Below, in pieces: positions 1-5,057 of a DNA stretch of 8,444 nt. How positions within the stretch are numbered: position 1 is the first letter of the stretch; each line of letters begins with the position of its first letter. The stretch covers positions 1 to 8,444 of the forward strand of contig NZ_CALGNQ010000148.1 of assembly GCF_937958535.1 (NCBI RefSeq), in the 5' to 3' direction. The DNA is from an uncultured Georgenia sp. (lineage in GTDB: Bacteria > Actinomycetota > Actinomycetes > Actinomycetales > Actinomycetaceae). The notes under the pieces were generated by a model that was given only the letters and a program-made list of their open reading frames with translations, was not told where the DNA came from and made no database searches. A program made the position numbers and the translations under genes.

Positions 1-924
1 GGCGAGCCGCGGCAGCAGCCCCGCTGCGAGGGGTGAGGACATCCCGGAGTGGGAGCCCTCGAAGAACATGCCGCTGCCGGCGAAGTGGCCCAGCACCGGG
101 ACGTCGACGGCGTCGGCCACCGCCTTGACCATGCCGTAGCCCACGGTCGCGTAGGTGACCATGACGGCGCGCGCCCCGGCGTCGACGGCGCGCCGCGCGG
201 TGTCGACCACCCGGTCGGGGCTGTCGGTGACGTTGGGCAGGTAGACGACGTCCTTGCCGGTCTCCTCCAGGACGGCGCGCGCGGCCTTGCCGAACTCGCG
301 CACCCGCTCCTCCACGGGGGAGAAGGCGGTGTTGCCGAGGAGCTCGTCGTCCTTGATGAGGTCGACGCCGCCCAGCGCCGTCTCGTAGAAGATCTTCGCC
401 GCGTCCGCCGGGGCCAGCCCGGTGCACGGCTTGATCATGTTGAGCGTCAACGGCCGGTCGTGGACCCCGACGAGGTCGCGCACGCCGGCGATGCCGTGCC
501 GCGGGCCGCCGAGCTCGGCGGCGAAGGAGTCGGGCAGCTCGAGGTCGACGAGCTTGGCCTGCACCGAGGTCGAGGCGTCGTTGCCGAGGAGCGTGGTGAG
601 CATCATCGGGAACTGGGCCCCGAAGTTCACCGTCGGCAGCGCGAGCTGGACGAAGAAGCCGTGCACCTCGCCCTCGGCCTGGCTGCGCACGTCCACCGGC
701 GGCGCCTCCAGCACCCGGACCACCCGTCCCTCGTGCCGGGCGCGCAGCTCCGGCGTGAGCCCCGGGACGTCGATCCAGGTACCGACCGTCTGCCCGACGG
801 CGAAGGCGGTGGTCTTGGCGAGCACGTCGGACTCGGCGTCGAGCTCGAGGTAGTGGGTGGCGAGGAGGTAGTCCTTGGTGCGGACGTCCTCGGGCGTGAC
901 GAAGAGGTCGGTGGACAGCGTCAT
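1..924 (-). CDS. RuBisCO-like protein (large-subunit family), 3' end outside window
   Basis: The first 308 codons of a RuBisCO large-subunit superfamily protein are present; the gene leaves the window in frame. The N-terminal ferredoxin-like domain covers roughly residues 15-135 and includes a GTW motif (48-50, equivalent to plant G64-T65-W66) and a GN (114-115, equivalent to N123). The TIM barrel begins near 150. It shows NMIKPCTGL (162-170), where the K175 equivalent is K165 but the K177 equivalent is Cys167, and GGVDLIKDDE (185-194), which keeps the carbamylated lysine (K191) and the metal ligands D193 and E194. LGHF (278-281) keeps the H294 equivalent (H280) but has Phe for R295. The E60 equivalent is also lost. 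These changes fit a form IV RuBisCO-like protein, not a CO2-fixing enzyme. Characterised relatives act in methionine salvage (MtnW-type enolase or isomerase) or in 3-oxo-isoapionate-4-phosphate breakdown (OiaX, OiaT). The sequence visible does not decide between them; the apiose-type enzymes are my inference. The ATG start is supported by GAAGGAG at 931-937 with a 6-nt spacing. Confidence 0.95.
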   Translation of the reverse strand, partial: MTLSTDLFVTPEDVRTKDYLLATHYLELDAESDVLAKTTAFAVGQTVGTWIDVPGLTPELRARHEGRVVRVLEAPPVDVRSQAEGEVHGFFVQLALPTVNFGAQFPMMLTTLLGNDASTSVQAKLVDLELPDSFAAELGGPRHGIAGVRDLVGVHDRPLTLNMIKPCTGLAPADAAKIFYETALGGVDLIKDDELLGNTAFSPVEERVREFGKAARAVLEETGKDVVYLPNVTDSPDRVVDTARRAVDAGARAVMVTYATVGYGMVKAVADAVDVPVLGHFAGSGMFFEGSHSGMSSPLAAGLLPRLA

Positions 925-946
925 CGATGGCTCCTTCGGAGGGGGG

Positions 947-952
947 TGGCTA
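947..952 (-). promoter_or_regulatory. Possible -10 element for the RuBisCO-like gene
   Basis: On the minus strand CCTAGCCA lies about 23 nt before the start codon, similar in context to the CCTAGCGTC -10 elements ahead of the peptidase and ABC genes in this window. It would give a short leader carrying the GAAGGAG site. The overlapping plus-strand reading TAGGCT (951-956) is an equally good -10, so the direction is uncertain, and I see no clear -35. Confidence 0.25.
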
Positions 953-966
953 GGCTGGAGAACGCG

Positions 967-990
967 TCGTCCCGTGCCGGAGCGGGACGA
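967..990. other. Perfect 8-bp inverted repeat upstream of RuBisCO-like gene
   Basis: TCGTCCCG (967-974) and CGGGACGA (983-990) form a perfect 8-bp stem with an 8-nt loop. The right arm is partly repeated directly afterwards (GAGCGGGACG at 981-990 and again near 994-1003). It lies 43-66 bp upstream of the RuBisCO-like start and could be a repressor or activator operator, or a leader hairpin for a plus-strand transcript. No T-tract follows, so a classical terminator is unlikely. Confidence 0.4.
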
Positions 991-1063
991 GCGAGCGGGA
1001 CGGAGGTCGCGCCGTGGACGAGGCCCACAGGTCACATCTGGAGGAGCACCTCGGGCGAGCGGT

Positions 1064-1216
1064 CGCCCCGGGTGCCGAGTCGCTCAGCGGCGACCCGGAG
1101 CACGTCGAGGGTGCTCCCGTCGCGGAGGGGGCGCAGTCCCTCGCCGGGGGAGACCCGCCCGAGGAGAGCCGGCACGGGCGCCGCATCGCCCGGGGTGCCG
1201 AGTCGCTCAGCGGCGA
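1064..1216. repeat. 30-bp direct repeat, two copies 123 bp apart
   Basis: Positions 1064-1093 and 1187-1216 are identical except for one base (position 6 of the unit, C versus G). The shared core is GGTGCCGAGTCGCTCAGCGG. The offset of 123 bp is a multiple of three, so the repeat is in frame in every reading. A weaker third match lies between them near 1126-1150, visible when the plus strand is translated (GAQSLAG against GAESLSG). No target-site or transposon-end structure is seen around it. Confidence 0.85.
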
Positions 1217-1278
1217 GCCCGGCGAGCACGCGGAGGGCGCCGGGCACGGCTGACCGCGCCGGCGCCCTCGCCCGCGGC

Positions 1279-1289
1279 TAGGCTAGGGT
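1279..1289 (+). promoter_or_regulatory. Likely -10 region for the DUF1801 gene
   Basis: GGCTAGGCTAGGGT contains two overlapping actinobacterial -10 matches, TAGGCT (1279-1284) and TAGGGT (1284-1289). Transcription starting about 7 nt downstream would give a leader of some 35-40 nt that includes the GGGAG ribosome binding site at 1318-1322. No convincing -35 hexamer is present at the usual spacing. Confidence 0.45.
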
Positions 1290-1329
1290 CGCCGTCGGCC
1301 CAGGCGACGACGAGAACGGGAGACGCAGC

Positions 1330-1680
1330 ATGACGACCGACCACGACGCCTACATCGCCGCGGCACCCGGGCAGTTCCACGACGAGCTGAGGTGGCTGCG
1401 CACGGTCCTGGCGCGCACGCTGCCCGACGCCGAGGAGGCCGTGGCGTACAACATGCCGGGCTTCGCGGTCGGCGGCACGGTCGTCGCGAGCTACGCCGCG
1501 TTCAGCAAGCAGTGCGGCCTCTACCTCCTCCCGCACGCCATCGCCGAGCACGCCGAAGAGATCGCGGCCGCGGGCCACAAGGCCACCAAGACCGGCATCA
1601 CCTTCACCCCACGCAAGCCGATCCCGGACGACCTCGTCGAGCGGCTCGCGCGGACCTCCCGGCGGGGTGCGAAGGGCTGA
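1330..1680 (+). CDS. DUF1801 domain protein (YdhG-like)
   Basis: This encodes a 116-residue soluble protein filling a complete DUF1801/YdhG-type domain. The recognisable elements are the helical start with DAYIAAAPG (6-14), the central EEAVAYNMPGF (35-45, the family's E-x-I/V-x-Y-x-M-P-x-F signature), the strand with YAAFSKQCGLYLLP (55-68), and the C-terminal FTPRKPIPDDLVERL segment, which keeps the lysine-containing end typical of the family. Some members were named iron chaperones after a Bacillus frataxin-like protein, but the biochemical role of this branch is not established, and I infer none. The start ATG has GGGAG at 1318-1322. It is monocistronic, with its own -10 region and repeat-rich spacers on both sides. 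Base composition matches its neighbours. Confidence 0.9.
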   Translation: MTTDHDAYIAAAPGQFHDELRWLRTVLARTLPDAEEAVAYNMPGFAVGGTVVASYAAFSKQCGLYLLPHAIAEHAEEIAAAGHKATKTGITFTPRKPIPDDLVERLARTSRRGAKG

Positions 1681-1694
1681 GGTCGACCCCGCGG

Positions 1695-1718
1695 GGACGG
1701 CCGAGTAGGCCGGCGTCC
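1695..1718. terminator. Weak terminator-like hairpin after the DUF1801 gene
   Basis: CGGCC (1698-1702) and GGCCG (1708-1712) pair around a GAGTA loop, with possible outer pairing of GGAC and GTCC across a bulge. It starts about 15 nt after the stop codon. There is no T-tract, as is common in high-GC actinobacterial terminators. The stem is short, so the call is tentative. Its CGGCCGAGTA also resembles the repeat family that follows. Confidence 0.3.
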
Positions 1719-1723
1719 GTCGG

Positions 1724-1876
1724 GTCCGGCGGCTGATGACGCGGGCGGGCGTGCGGGGTCCTCGGCGGCTGAGTGCGAGAGGGTGCGGCGAGGTCCGGCG
1801 GCCGAGCGCGCGAAGCCCTCGGTGGCCGCGGCCATCGGGGTGCCGCGGTCCCGGCAGCCGAGTACGCGAAATCGCC
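1724..1876. repeat. Degenerate repeat family in spacer (about four copies)
   Basis: Most of the 234-bp spacer between the DUF1801 and peptidase genes consists of diverged copies of one motif, roughly GTCC(C)GGCGGCYGAGTRCGCGA. Copies start at 1724, 1758, 1793 and 1848 and are spaced 34, 35 and 55 bp. The best-kept are the third (1793-1814) and the fourth (1848-1872). Partial echoes occur at 1698-1707 (CGGCCGAGTA) and 1818-1830. No open reading frame here looks like a real gene. The arrangement suggests a decayed array of an interspersed intergenic repeat, or a cluster of binding sites. Copy boundaries are approximate. Confidence 0.6.
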
Positions 1877-1914
1877 TTGACCCTCCCGTGACGTGAGGCC
1901 CTAGCGTCCCGCGT
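1877..1914 (+). promoter_or_regulatory. Promoter for a leaderless peptidase transcript
   Basis: TTGACC (1877-1882) and TAGCGT (1902-1907) are separated by 19 bp and match the -35 and -10 consensus. The -10 ends 7 nt before the ATG at 1915, so the predicted transcription start falls on or next to the start codon. No Shine-Dalgarno sequence is present in the gap. The mRNA is therefore probably leaderless, a common arrangement in actinobacteria. The last copy of the upstream repeat family directly abuts the -35. Confidence 0.65.
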
Positions 1915-2793
1915 ATGACGTTCACCGTGCTCGACAGCCACACCGCCATGCGCGAGGTCCTCAACGCGCCGGTCGACCGACGCGCCGAGCTCTTCCGGCC
2001 CTTTCTCGACCGCGCGGCCGGCATGTACCGGTACTTCCCGGGCGAGCCCGACGTCGTCACCCTCCACCACATGGGGGCCGGCTTCCGGCTCGACGCCGAC
2101 GATGACCGCTACCTCCCGGCCGTCGACCGCATGGCGGAGGCGCGAGTGTGGGAGCGGGTCGAGGGCGCTCTCGAGAAGGCCCTGACGGTCCAGCTGGACG
2201 CCACCCCGGACATCACCGTGCCCGAGGAGATCGTCGTCCTCATCGTCCTGGGCAACCCCGATGACGACCTCTTCATGGGCGCGAGCCGCGGCATGAGCGC
2301 CAACGGCAGCGTCACCGGATACCTGTGGATCAACATCTGGCCCCGGCCGGAGATCCTCGAGCAGGTCGAGGCCATCGCCGTCCACGAGCTGAACCACAAC
2401 CTGCGCTACGCGAACCGGGTCTGGGACCCGGCCACCGTCACGGTGGGCGAGCACGTCGTCGCCGAAGGGCTCGCCGACGCCTTCGCCCGCCAGCTCTACG
2501 GCGACCTCGGCTACACCGTCATCGGCCGCGATCTCCTCGCCGACGACGACGTGTTCGCCAAGGTCCTCACCGGGCTCGACGTCACCGGGATGGAGCACTT
2601 CACCGCGTGGGTCCTCGGCGACGCCCACGCCGTGCGCTTCGGCGCGCAGGCGGTAGGACTGCCGACCGGTGCCGGCTACGCGGCGGGCAACCGCCTGGTC
2701 GACGCCTACCTCTCCGCCACCGGACAGACGGCGGCCCAGGCCCTGTTGGCCGACCGGGACGAGGTCATCCGCGCCACGGTCGGCCGCCGCTGA
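1915..2793 (+). CDS. DUF2268-type putative zinc metallopeptidase
   Basis: This encodes a 292-residue protein with no signal peptide or membrane segment, so it is probably cytoplasmic. The zinc site is visible as AVHELNHNLRY (155-165): H157, E158 and H161 form HExxH. E184 in VVAEGLADAFA follows 22 residues later and is the likely third ligand, a gluzincin-like layout. This matches DUF2268, the predicted Zn-dependent protease family that includes Bacillus YjaZ. The middle region, with GNPDDDLFMGASRGMSANG (113-131) before the helix, is also typical of the family, as is the length. Substrates of the family are unknown. The start is set by the leaderless promoter, with the -10 ending 7 nt upstream. 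The gene converges on the reductase gene at 2845-3510; its last seven codons and stop lie in a duplicated 28-bp segment. No cognate regulator is adjacent. Confidence 0.88.
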   Translation: MTFTVLDSHTAMREVLNAPVDRRAELFRPFLDRAAGMYRYFPGEPDVVTLHHMGAGFRLDADDDRYLPAVDRMAEARVWERVEGALEKALTVQLDATPDITVPEEIVVLIVLGNPDDDLFMGASRGMSANGSVTGYLWINIWPRPEILEQVEAIAVHELNHNLRYANRVWDPATVTVGEHVVAEGLADAFARQLYGDLGYTVIGRDLLADDDVFAKVLTGLDVTGMEHFTAWVLGDAHAVRFGAQAVGLPTGAGYAAGNRLVDAYLSATGQTAAQALLADRDEVIRATVGRR

Positions 2794-2896
2794 CGCTCCG
2801 TGGAGGGTACCGCGTCGTCCTCCCGAAGGGACGGCGCCGCCGGATCAGCCGGCGGCGTGGCCCGCCCCGCCACGGTCGGCCGCCGCTGAGGCTCCG
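2773..2896. repeat. 28-bp direct repeat across two convergent gene ends
   Basis: Positions 2773-2800 and 2869-2896 are identical but for one base (C or G after the TGA). The offset is 96 bp. Copy 1 contains the last codons and stop of the peptidase gene; copy 2 is read antisense as residues 206-214 of the reductase gene. The pattern fits a local tandem duplication of about 96 bp whose inner part has since diverged, or a slipped-strand event at GCCGCC-rich ends. Confidence 0.85.
2835..2857. terminator. Bidirectional terminator-like hairpin between convergent genes
   Basis: CGCCGCCGG (2835-2843) and CCGGCGGCG (2849-2857) form a perfect 9-bp all-GC stem with the 5-nt loop ATCAG. It lies 42 bp after the peptidase stop. 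The stop codon of the opposing reductase gene (2845-2847 on the minus strand) sits inside the loop, so the hairpin overlaps that gene's last codons. No T-tract is present on either side. Confidence 0.6.
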
Positions 2897-3510
2897 CCGT
2901 GCGTGCCGTCGCCCGCTGCGCCGATGCTGCGGTAGGTGACGTGCGTGACGAGCGGCGTGGTCCGGCTGCTCACCGGGACGAGCTCGAGGTCCCCCACGTC
3001 GGCGAAGAGGCGTTCGCCCGCGCCGAGGACGATCGGCGCGATGTGCAGCCGGAGCTCGTCGATGAACCCCGCAGCGAGGTACTGGTTGATCGTGCCGGCG
3101 CCGCCCGCGACGGCGACGTCCCCGTCACCGGCCGCGGCGCGCGCCTGCTCGATCGCGGCGGTGATGCCGTCGGTGACGAAGTGGAAGGTGGTGCCGCCCT
3201 CCATCTCGACCGGCTCGTGCGGGTAGTGGGTCAGCACGAACACCGGTGCGTGGTACGGCGGGTCCTCACCCCACCAGCCGCGCCACTCCTCGTCCCACTC
3301 GCCGCGGACCGGACCGAACATGTTGCGCCCCATGATGAAGGCGCGTGCGGCGACGATGGCGGCGCGCTCGTCCGCGTTCTCCTCCACCCGCTCGAACTGC
3401 CAGCGGTGGAGCCGCTCGCCGCCCACTCCGAGCGGTTCCTCACGGGACTGGTCGGGTCCGGCGACGAACCCGTCGAGGGACACCGTCACGTCACAGGTCA
3501 CCCGGCTCAT
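2845..3510 (-). CDS. Dihydrofolate-reductase-like (RibD C-terminal domain) oxidoreductase
   Basis: This encodes a 221-residue protein of the dihydrofolate reductase / RibD C-terminal fold, a family of NADPH-dependent reductases that includes many uncharacterised YwjB/YyaP-like proteins. Visible signatures are the N-terminal strand and loop VTVSLDGFVAG (8-18), GRNMFGP in the middle, the nucleotide-binding VAVAGGAGTINQYL, and DELRLHIAPIVLGAGERLF, followed by the final THVTYR strand. The substrate is unknown; similarity to true folate enzymes is only at fold level. The ATG at 3510 is preferred because AGGAGG lies 5 nt upstream; an in-frame ATG 23 codons earlier falls inside the promoter dyad. 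The protein should end near Tyr193-Arg194, but about 27 more residues rich in Gly, Ala and Asp follow, part of them from the duplicated segment. It is divergent from an HxlR regulator, its likely controller. Confidence 0.88.
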   Translation of the reverse strand: MSRVTCDVTVSLDGFVAGPDQSREEPLGVGGERLHRWQFERVEENADERAAIVAARAFIMGRNMFGPVRGEWDEEWRGWWGEDPPYHAPVFVLTHYPHEPVEMEGGTTFHFVTDGITAAIEQARAAAGDGDVAVAGGAGTINQYLAAGFIDELRLHIAPIVLGAGERLFADVGDLELVPVSSRTTPLVTHVTYRSIGAAGDGTHGGASAAADRGGAGHAAG

Positions 3511-3524
3511 CGCGTCCTCCTCGA

Positions 3525-3583
3525 CTGCTTGCACATTGCCACTGGTCGGTACGGTATCCGGACCGGAGGTAACCTGCAATCAG
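3525..3583. promoter_or_regulatory. Extended dyad (probable HxlR operator) over divergent promoters
   Basis: The 94-bp gap between the reductase and HxlR starts holds a long dyad centred on position 3554. CTGCTTGCACATTGCCACTGG-like left arm (3525-3545) and right arm (3563-3583) match at 15 of 21 positions, and inner GGTC (3544-3547) and GACC (3561-3564) share the same centre; 19 of 29 paired positions match overall. Each arm carries TTGCA. On the minus strand TTGCAG (3579-3574) and TACCGT (3556-3551) are 17 bp apart, a good promoter for the reductase. On the plus strand TTGCAC (3529-3534) is the matching -35, with CGGTAT (3552-3557) or TACGGT (3550-3555) as a poorer -10. The promoters face each other and overlap, so a bound dimer could block both. 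HxlR binding is inferred from position and symmetry. Confidence 0.65.
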
Positions 3584-3604
3584 TTTTCTCGGGAGGGAGG
3601 GCTC

Positions 3605-4105
3605 GTGGTGGAACGGCGCTCGGGGTGCCCGATCAACCTGTCCCTCGAGGTGATCGGGGACAGGTGGTCGCTGCTCGTCATCCGCGACATCGTCTTCGGG
3701 CGCCGGCGGCACTACCGCGAGCTGCTCACCCGTTCCGAGGAGGGCATCGCCTCCAACATCCTCGGCGACCGGCTCCGCCGGCTCGTGGACGCCGGGCTCC
3801 TCACGCGCACGCCCGACCCCAGCCACCGGCAGAAGCGCCTCTACAGCCTCACCGAGCCGGCGATCCAGCTCGTCCCCGTGCTCGCCCAGCTGGGCGCGTG
3901 GGGCAGGCGGCACCTGCCCGTGACCCCCGAGCTGAGCATCCGTGCACAGGTCCTCGAGGAGGGTGGCCCGGCGCTGTGGGAGGACCTCATGGACGAGCTG
4001 CGCGAGATCCACCTCGGCATCCCCCGACCCGCCGGGACACCGTCCGTGCTCGAGCGGCTCCAGACCGCCTACGAGCAGGCGCTCGCCGAGCAGGCGGCAG
4101 GCTGA
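3605..4105 (+). CDS. HxlR-family transcriptional regulator with one N-terminal cysteine
   Basis: This encodes a 166-residue winged-helix regulator. Its core matches the HxlR family: CPINLSLEVIGDRWSLLVIRDI (8-29), the RHYRELL and EEGIASNILGDRLRRLVDAGLL segments (recognition helix, about 35-66), and the wing HRQKRLYSLTEPA (74-86). Residues 104-166 form a helical tail that is longer than in minimal members. Cys8, the only cysteine in the protein, sits at the position used for thiol sensing in YodB, HypR and QorR; redox or electrophile sensing here is inference. The gene is divergent from the reductase over a dyad-bearing promoter, the usual layout for HxlR control of a neighbouring enzyme. Start: GTG at 3605 or the adjacent GTG at 3608; AGGGAGG (3594-3600) serves either. 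A hairpin follows the stop. Confidence 0.92.
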   Translation: MVERRSGCPINLSLEVIGDRWSLLVIRDIVFGRRRHYRELLTRSEEGIASNILGDRLRRLVDAGLLTRTPDPSHRQKRLYSLTEPAIQLVPVLAQLGAWGRRHLPVTPELSIRAQVLEEGGPALWEDLMDELREIHLGIPRPAGTPSVLERLQTAYEQALAEQAAG

Positions 4106-4126
4106 GGGCCTGACCCGGTGTGCGGG

Positions 4127-4155
4127 GCGGTGCCGGTCGTCGGCGCCGGCACCGC
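4127..4155 (+). terminator. Hairpin terminator after the HxlR gene
   Basis: GCGGTGCCGG (4127-4136) and CCGGCACCGC (4146-4155) form a perfect 10-bp stem around a 9-nt loop, starting 21 nt after the HxlR stop. There is no T-tract. It separates the HxlR gene from the AraC-VOC unit, which has its own promoter-like sequence downstream. Confidence 0.65.
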
Positions 4156-4179
4156 GGGAACCTCCGACGGCCGGGGGCC

Positions 4180-4208
4180 TTGGCGCGGGCCGCCCACTCG
4201 GCCACCAT
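4180..4208 (+). promoter_or_regulatory. Possible promoter for a leaderless AraC-VOC transcript
   Basis: TTGGCG (4180-4185) and CACCAT (4203-4208) are 17 bp apart, and the -10 ends 6 nt before the ATG at 4215. The hexamers are imperfect, but the spacing to the start codon resembles that ahead of the peptidase and sensor kinase genes. Only a weak ATGGG-type ribosome binding match lies in the gap. Confidence 0.4.
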
Positions 4209-4214
4209 GGGCAG

Positions 4215-5057
4215 ATGTCCGCACTGGTGCCGCACACCGTGCCGGCCCCGCTGCGCCCCCTCGTCTCCAGCGCCGTGGGCTACCGGGTGCCGGCCTACCC
4301 CGCCGGGGTGCACCGCGGGCTGCCCTCCCGCCACCTCACGCTCGTCATCGAGCTTCTCGCCCCGCTCGGCGTCACCGGGATGGAGCGGCCGGTCTCGGCG
4401 CACGGGGTCGTCGGGGGCCTCCACACCAGTGCCGCCCTGATCGACGCCACCCGTCCGCAGGAGGGCCTGCAGTACGGGCTCACGCCGCTCGGGGCGCGCG
4501 TGCTCCTCGGCGTGCCCGCCGGTGAGCTGCGCGGCCGCGCCGTCGACCTCGGCGACGTCGTCGGGCACCTCGCCCTCAGGCTCGTCGACCGGCTCGCCAC
4601 CGCATCCGGTTGGGACGAGCGGTTCGGCCTGCTGGACGCCGCCCTGCTCCGTCGCGCCGCCGACTGGGACGGACACCTCGGCCGGGCCTCCATCGCCCCC
4701 GAGGTCGCCGAGGCGTGGCGGCTCATCCTGACCGGCGACGGCACGCTCCCGATCGCCACGGTCGCCGCCCACGTCGGGTGGGGCAGGCGCCACCTCGCCG
4801 AGCGCTTCCGGCTGGTCACCGGCCTCACGCCGAAGGAGGCGGCGCGCGTGGTCCGGTTCGAGAAGGCGCAGCGGCTGCTCCGCACCCGGCGACCGCCCCT
4901 CGCCGAGCTCGCCGTCGTGGCCGGGTACGCCGACCAGCCGCACCTGGCGCGGGAGTGGCGCGCGCTCACCGGGGTGAGCATCACGACCTGGGTCCGCGAG
5001 GAGCTCCCATTTGTGCAAGACGTACCCGCCGAGGTGCGCGCACACTCCCTGACATGA
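4215..5057 (+). CDS. AraC-family transcriptional regulator
   Basis: This encodes a 280-residue regulator. The C-terminal AraC/XylS DNA-binding domain covers about residues 172-268 with two helix-turn-helix units: LPIATVAAHVGWGRRHLAERF (from 178) and LAELAVVAGYADQPHLAREW (from about 228), the second preceding the usual Phe/Thr-Gly-x-S/T element (ALTGVSITTW). The N-terminal 160 residues resemble the ligand or sensor half found in regulators annotated with DUF6597 (for example TPLGARVLLGVPAGEL before a DLGDVVG helix), but this assignment is by eye and the ligand is unknown. The stop overlaps the start of the VOC gene (ATGA at 5054-5057), so the two are translationally coupled and probably act together. 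The start was chosen from the leaderless-type promoter and because homology begins soon after it; longer in-frame extension upstream would read through the HxlR terminator. Confidence 0.9.
   Translation: MSALVPHTVPAPLRPLVSSAVGYRVPAYPAGVHRGLPSRHLTLVIELLAPLGVTGMERPVSAHGVVGGLHTSAALIDATRPQEGLQYGLTPLGARVLLGVPAGELRGRAVDLGDVVGHLALRLVDRLATASGWDERFGLLDAALLRRAADWDGHLGRASIAPEVAEAWRLILTGDGTLPIATVAAHVGWGRRHLAERFRLVTGLTPKEAARVVRFEKAQRLLRTRRPPLAELAVVAGYADQPHLAREWRALTGVSITTWVREELPFVQDVPAEVRAHSLT

Larger units (their letters stand above)
925..1329. other. 405-bp gap with two opposing short ORFs of doubtful coding status
   Basis: No recognised gene lies here. Two overlapping opposite-strand ORFs share the same codon grid. 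The plus ORF 1014-1253 (79 codons, GTG start) has GGAGG at 1002-1006, 7 nt before the start, and TAGGCT at 951-956. Its product would be acidic, without hydrophobic segments, and contains GAESLSG twice and GAQSLAG once. The minus ORF 1032-1247 (71 codons, GTG start) has no ribosome binding site but reads as a plausible helical protein with AAERLGT twice. By hand count, plus positions 1 and 3 are each about 90 percent GC (position 3 of one strand is position 1 of the other), so composition does not favour either strand and is unusual for a normal gene. I recognise neither product. The segment may be a gene remnant or a repeat-bearing regulatory spacer. Confidence 0.4.

Noticed and set aside
49..1281. 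410-codon plus-strand ORF across the RuBisCO-like gene
   Set aside because: It is the antisense shadow of a clearly homologous minus-strand gene; the translation is His/Arg/Gly-rich without family resemblance.
1724..1876. CRISPR array in the repeat-rich spacer
   Set aside because: Repeats are diverged, about 20 bp, unevenly spaced with short gaps that are not unique spacers, and no cas genes are present.
1207..2628. 473-codon minus-strand ORF opposite the DUF1801 and peptidase genes
   Set aside because: It spans two genuine plus-strand genes and their spacer; long stop-free antisense frames are expected at this GC content.
3511..3579. Upstream ATG at 3579 as start of the reductase
   Set aside because: It would place 23 extra codons over the promoter dyad, lacks a ribosome binding site, and homology begins at the ATG at 3510, which has AGGAGG.
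2580..4387. 17-bp identical string CGTCACCGGGATGGAGC in the peptidase and AraC genes
   Set aside because: Both encode VTGME with the preferred codons of this genome; flanks differ, so coincidence is enough.
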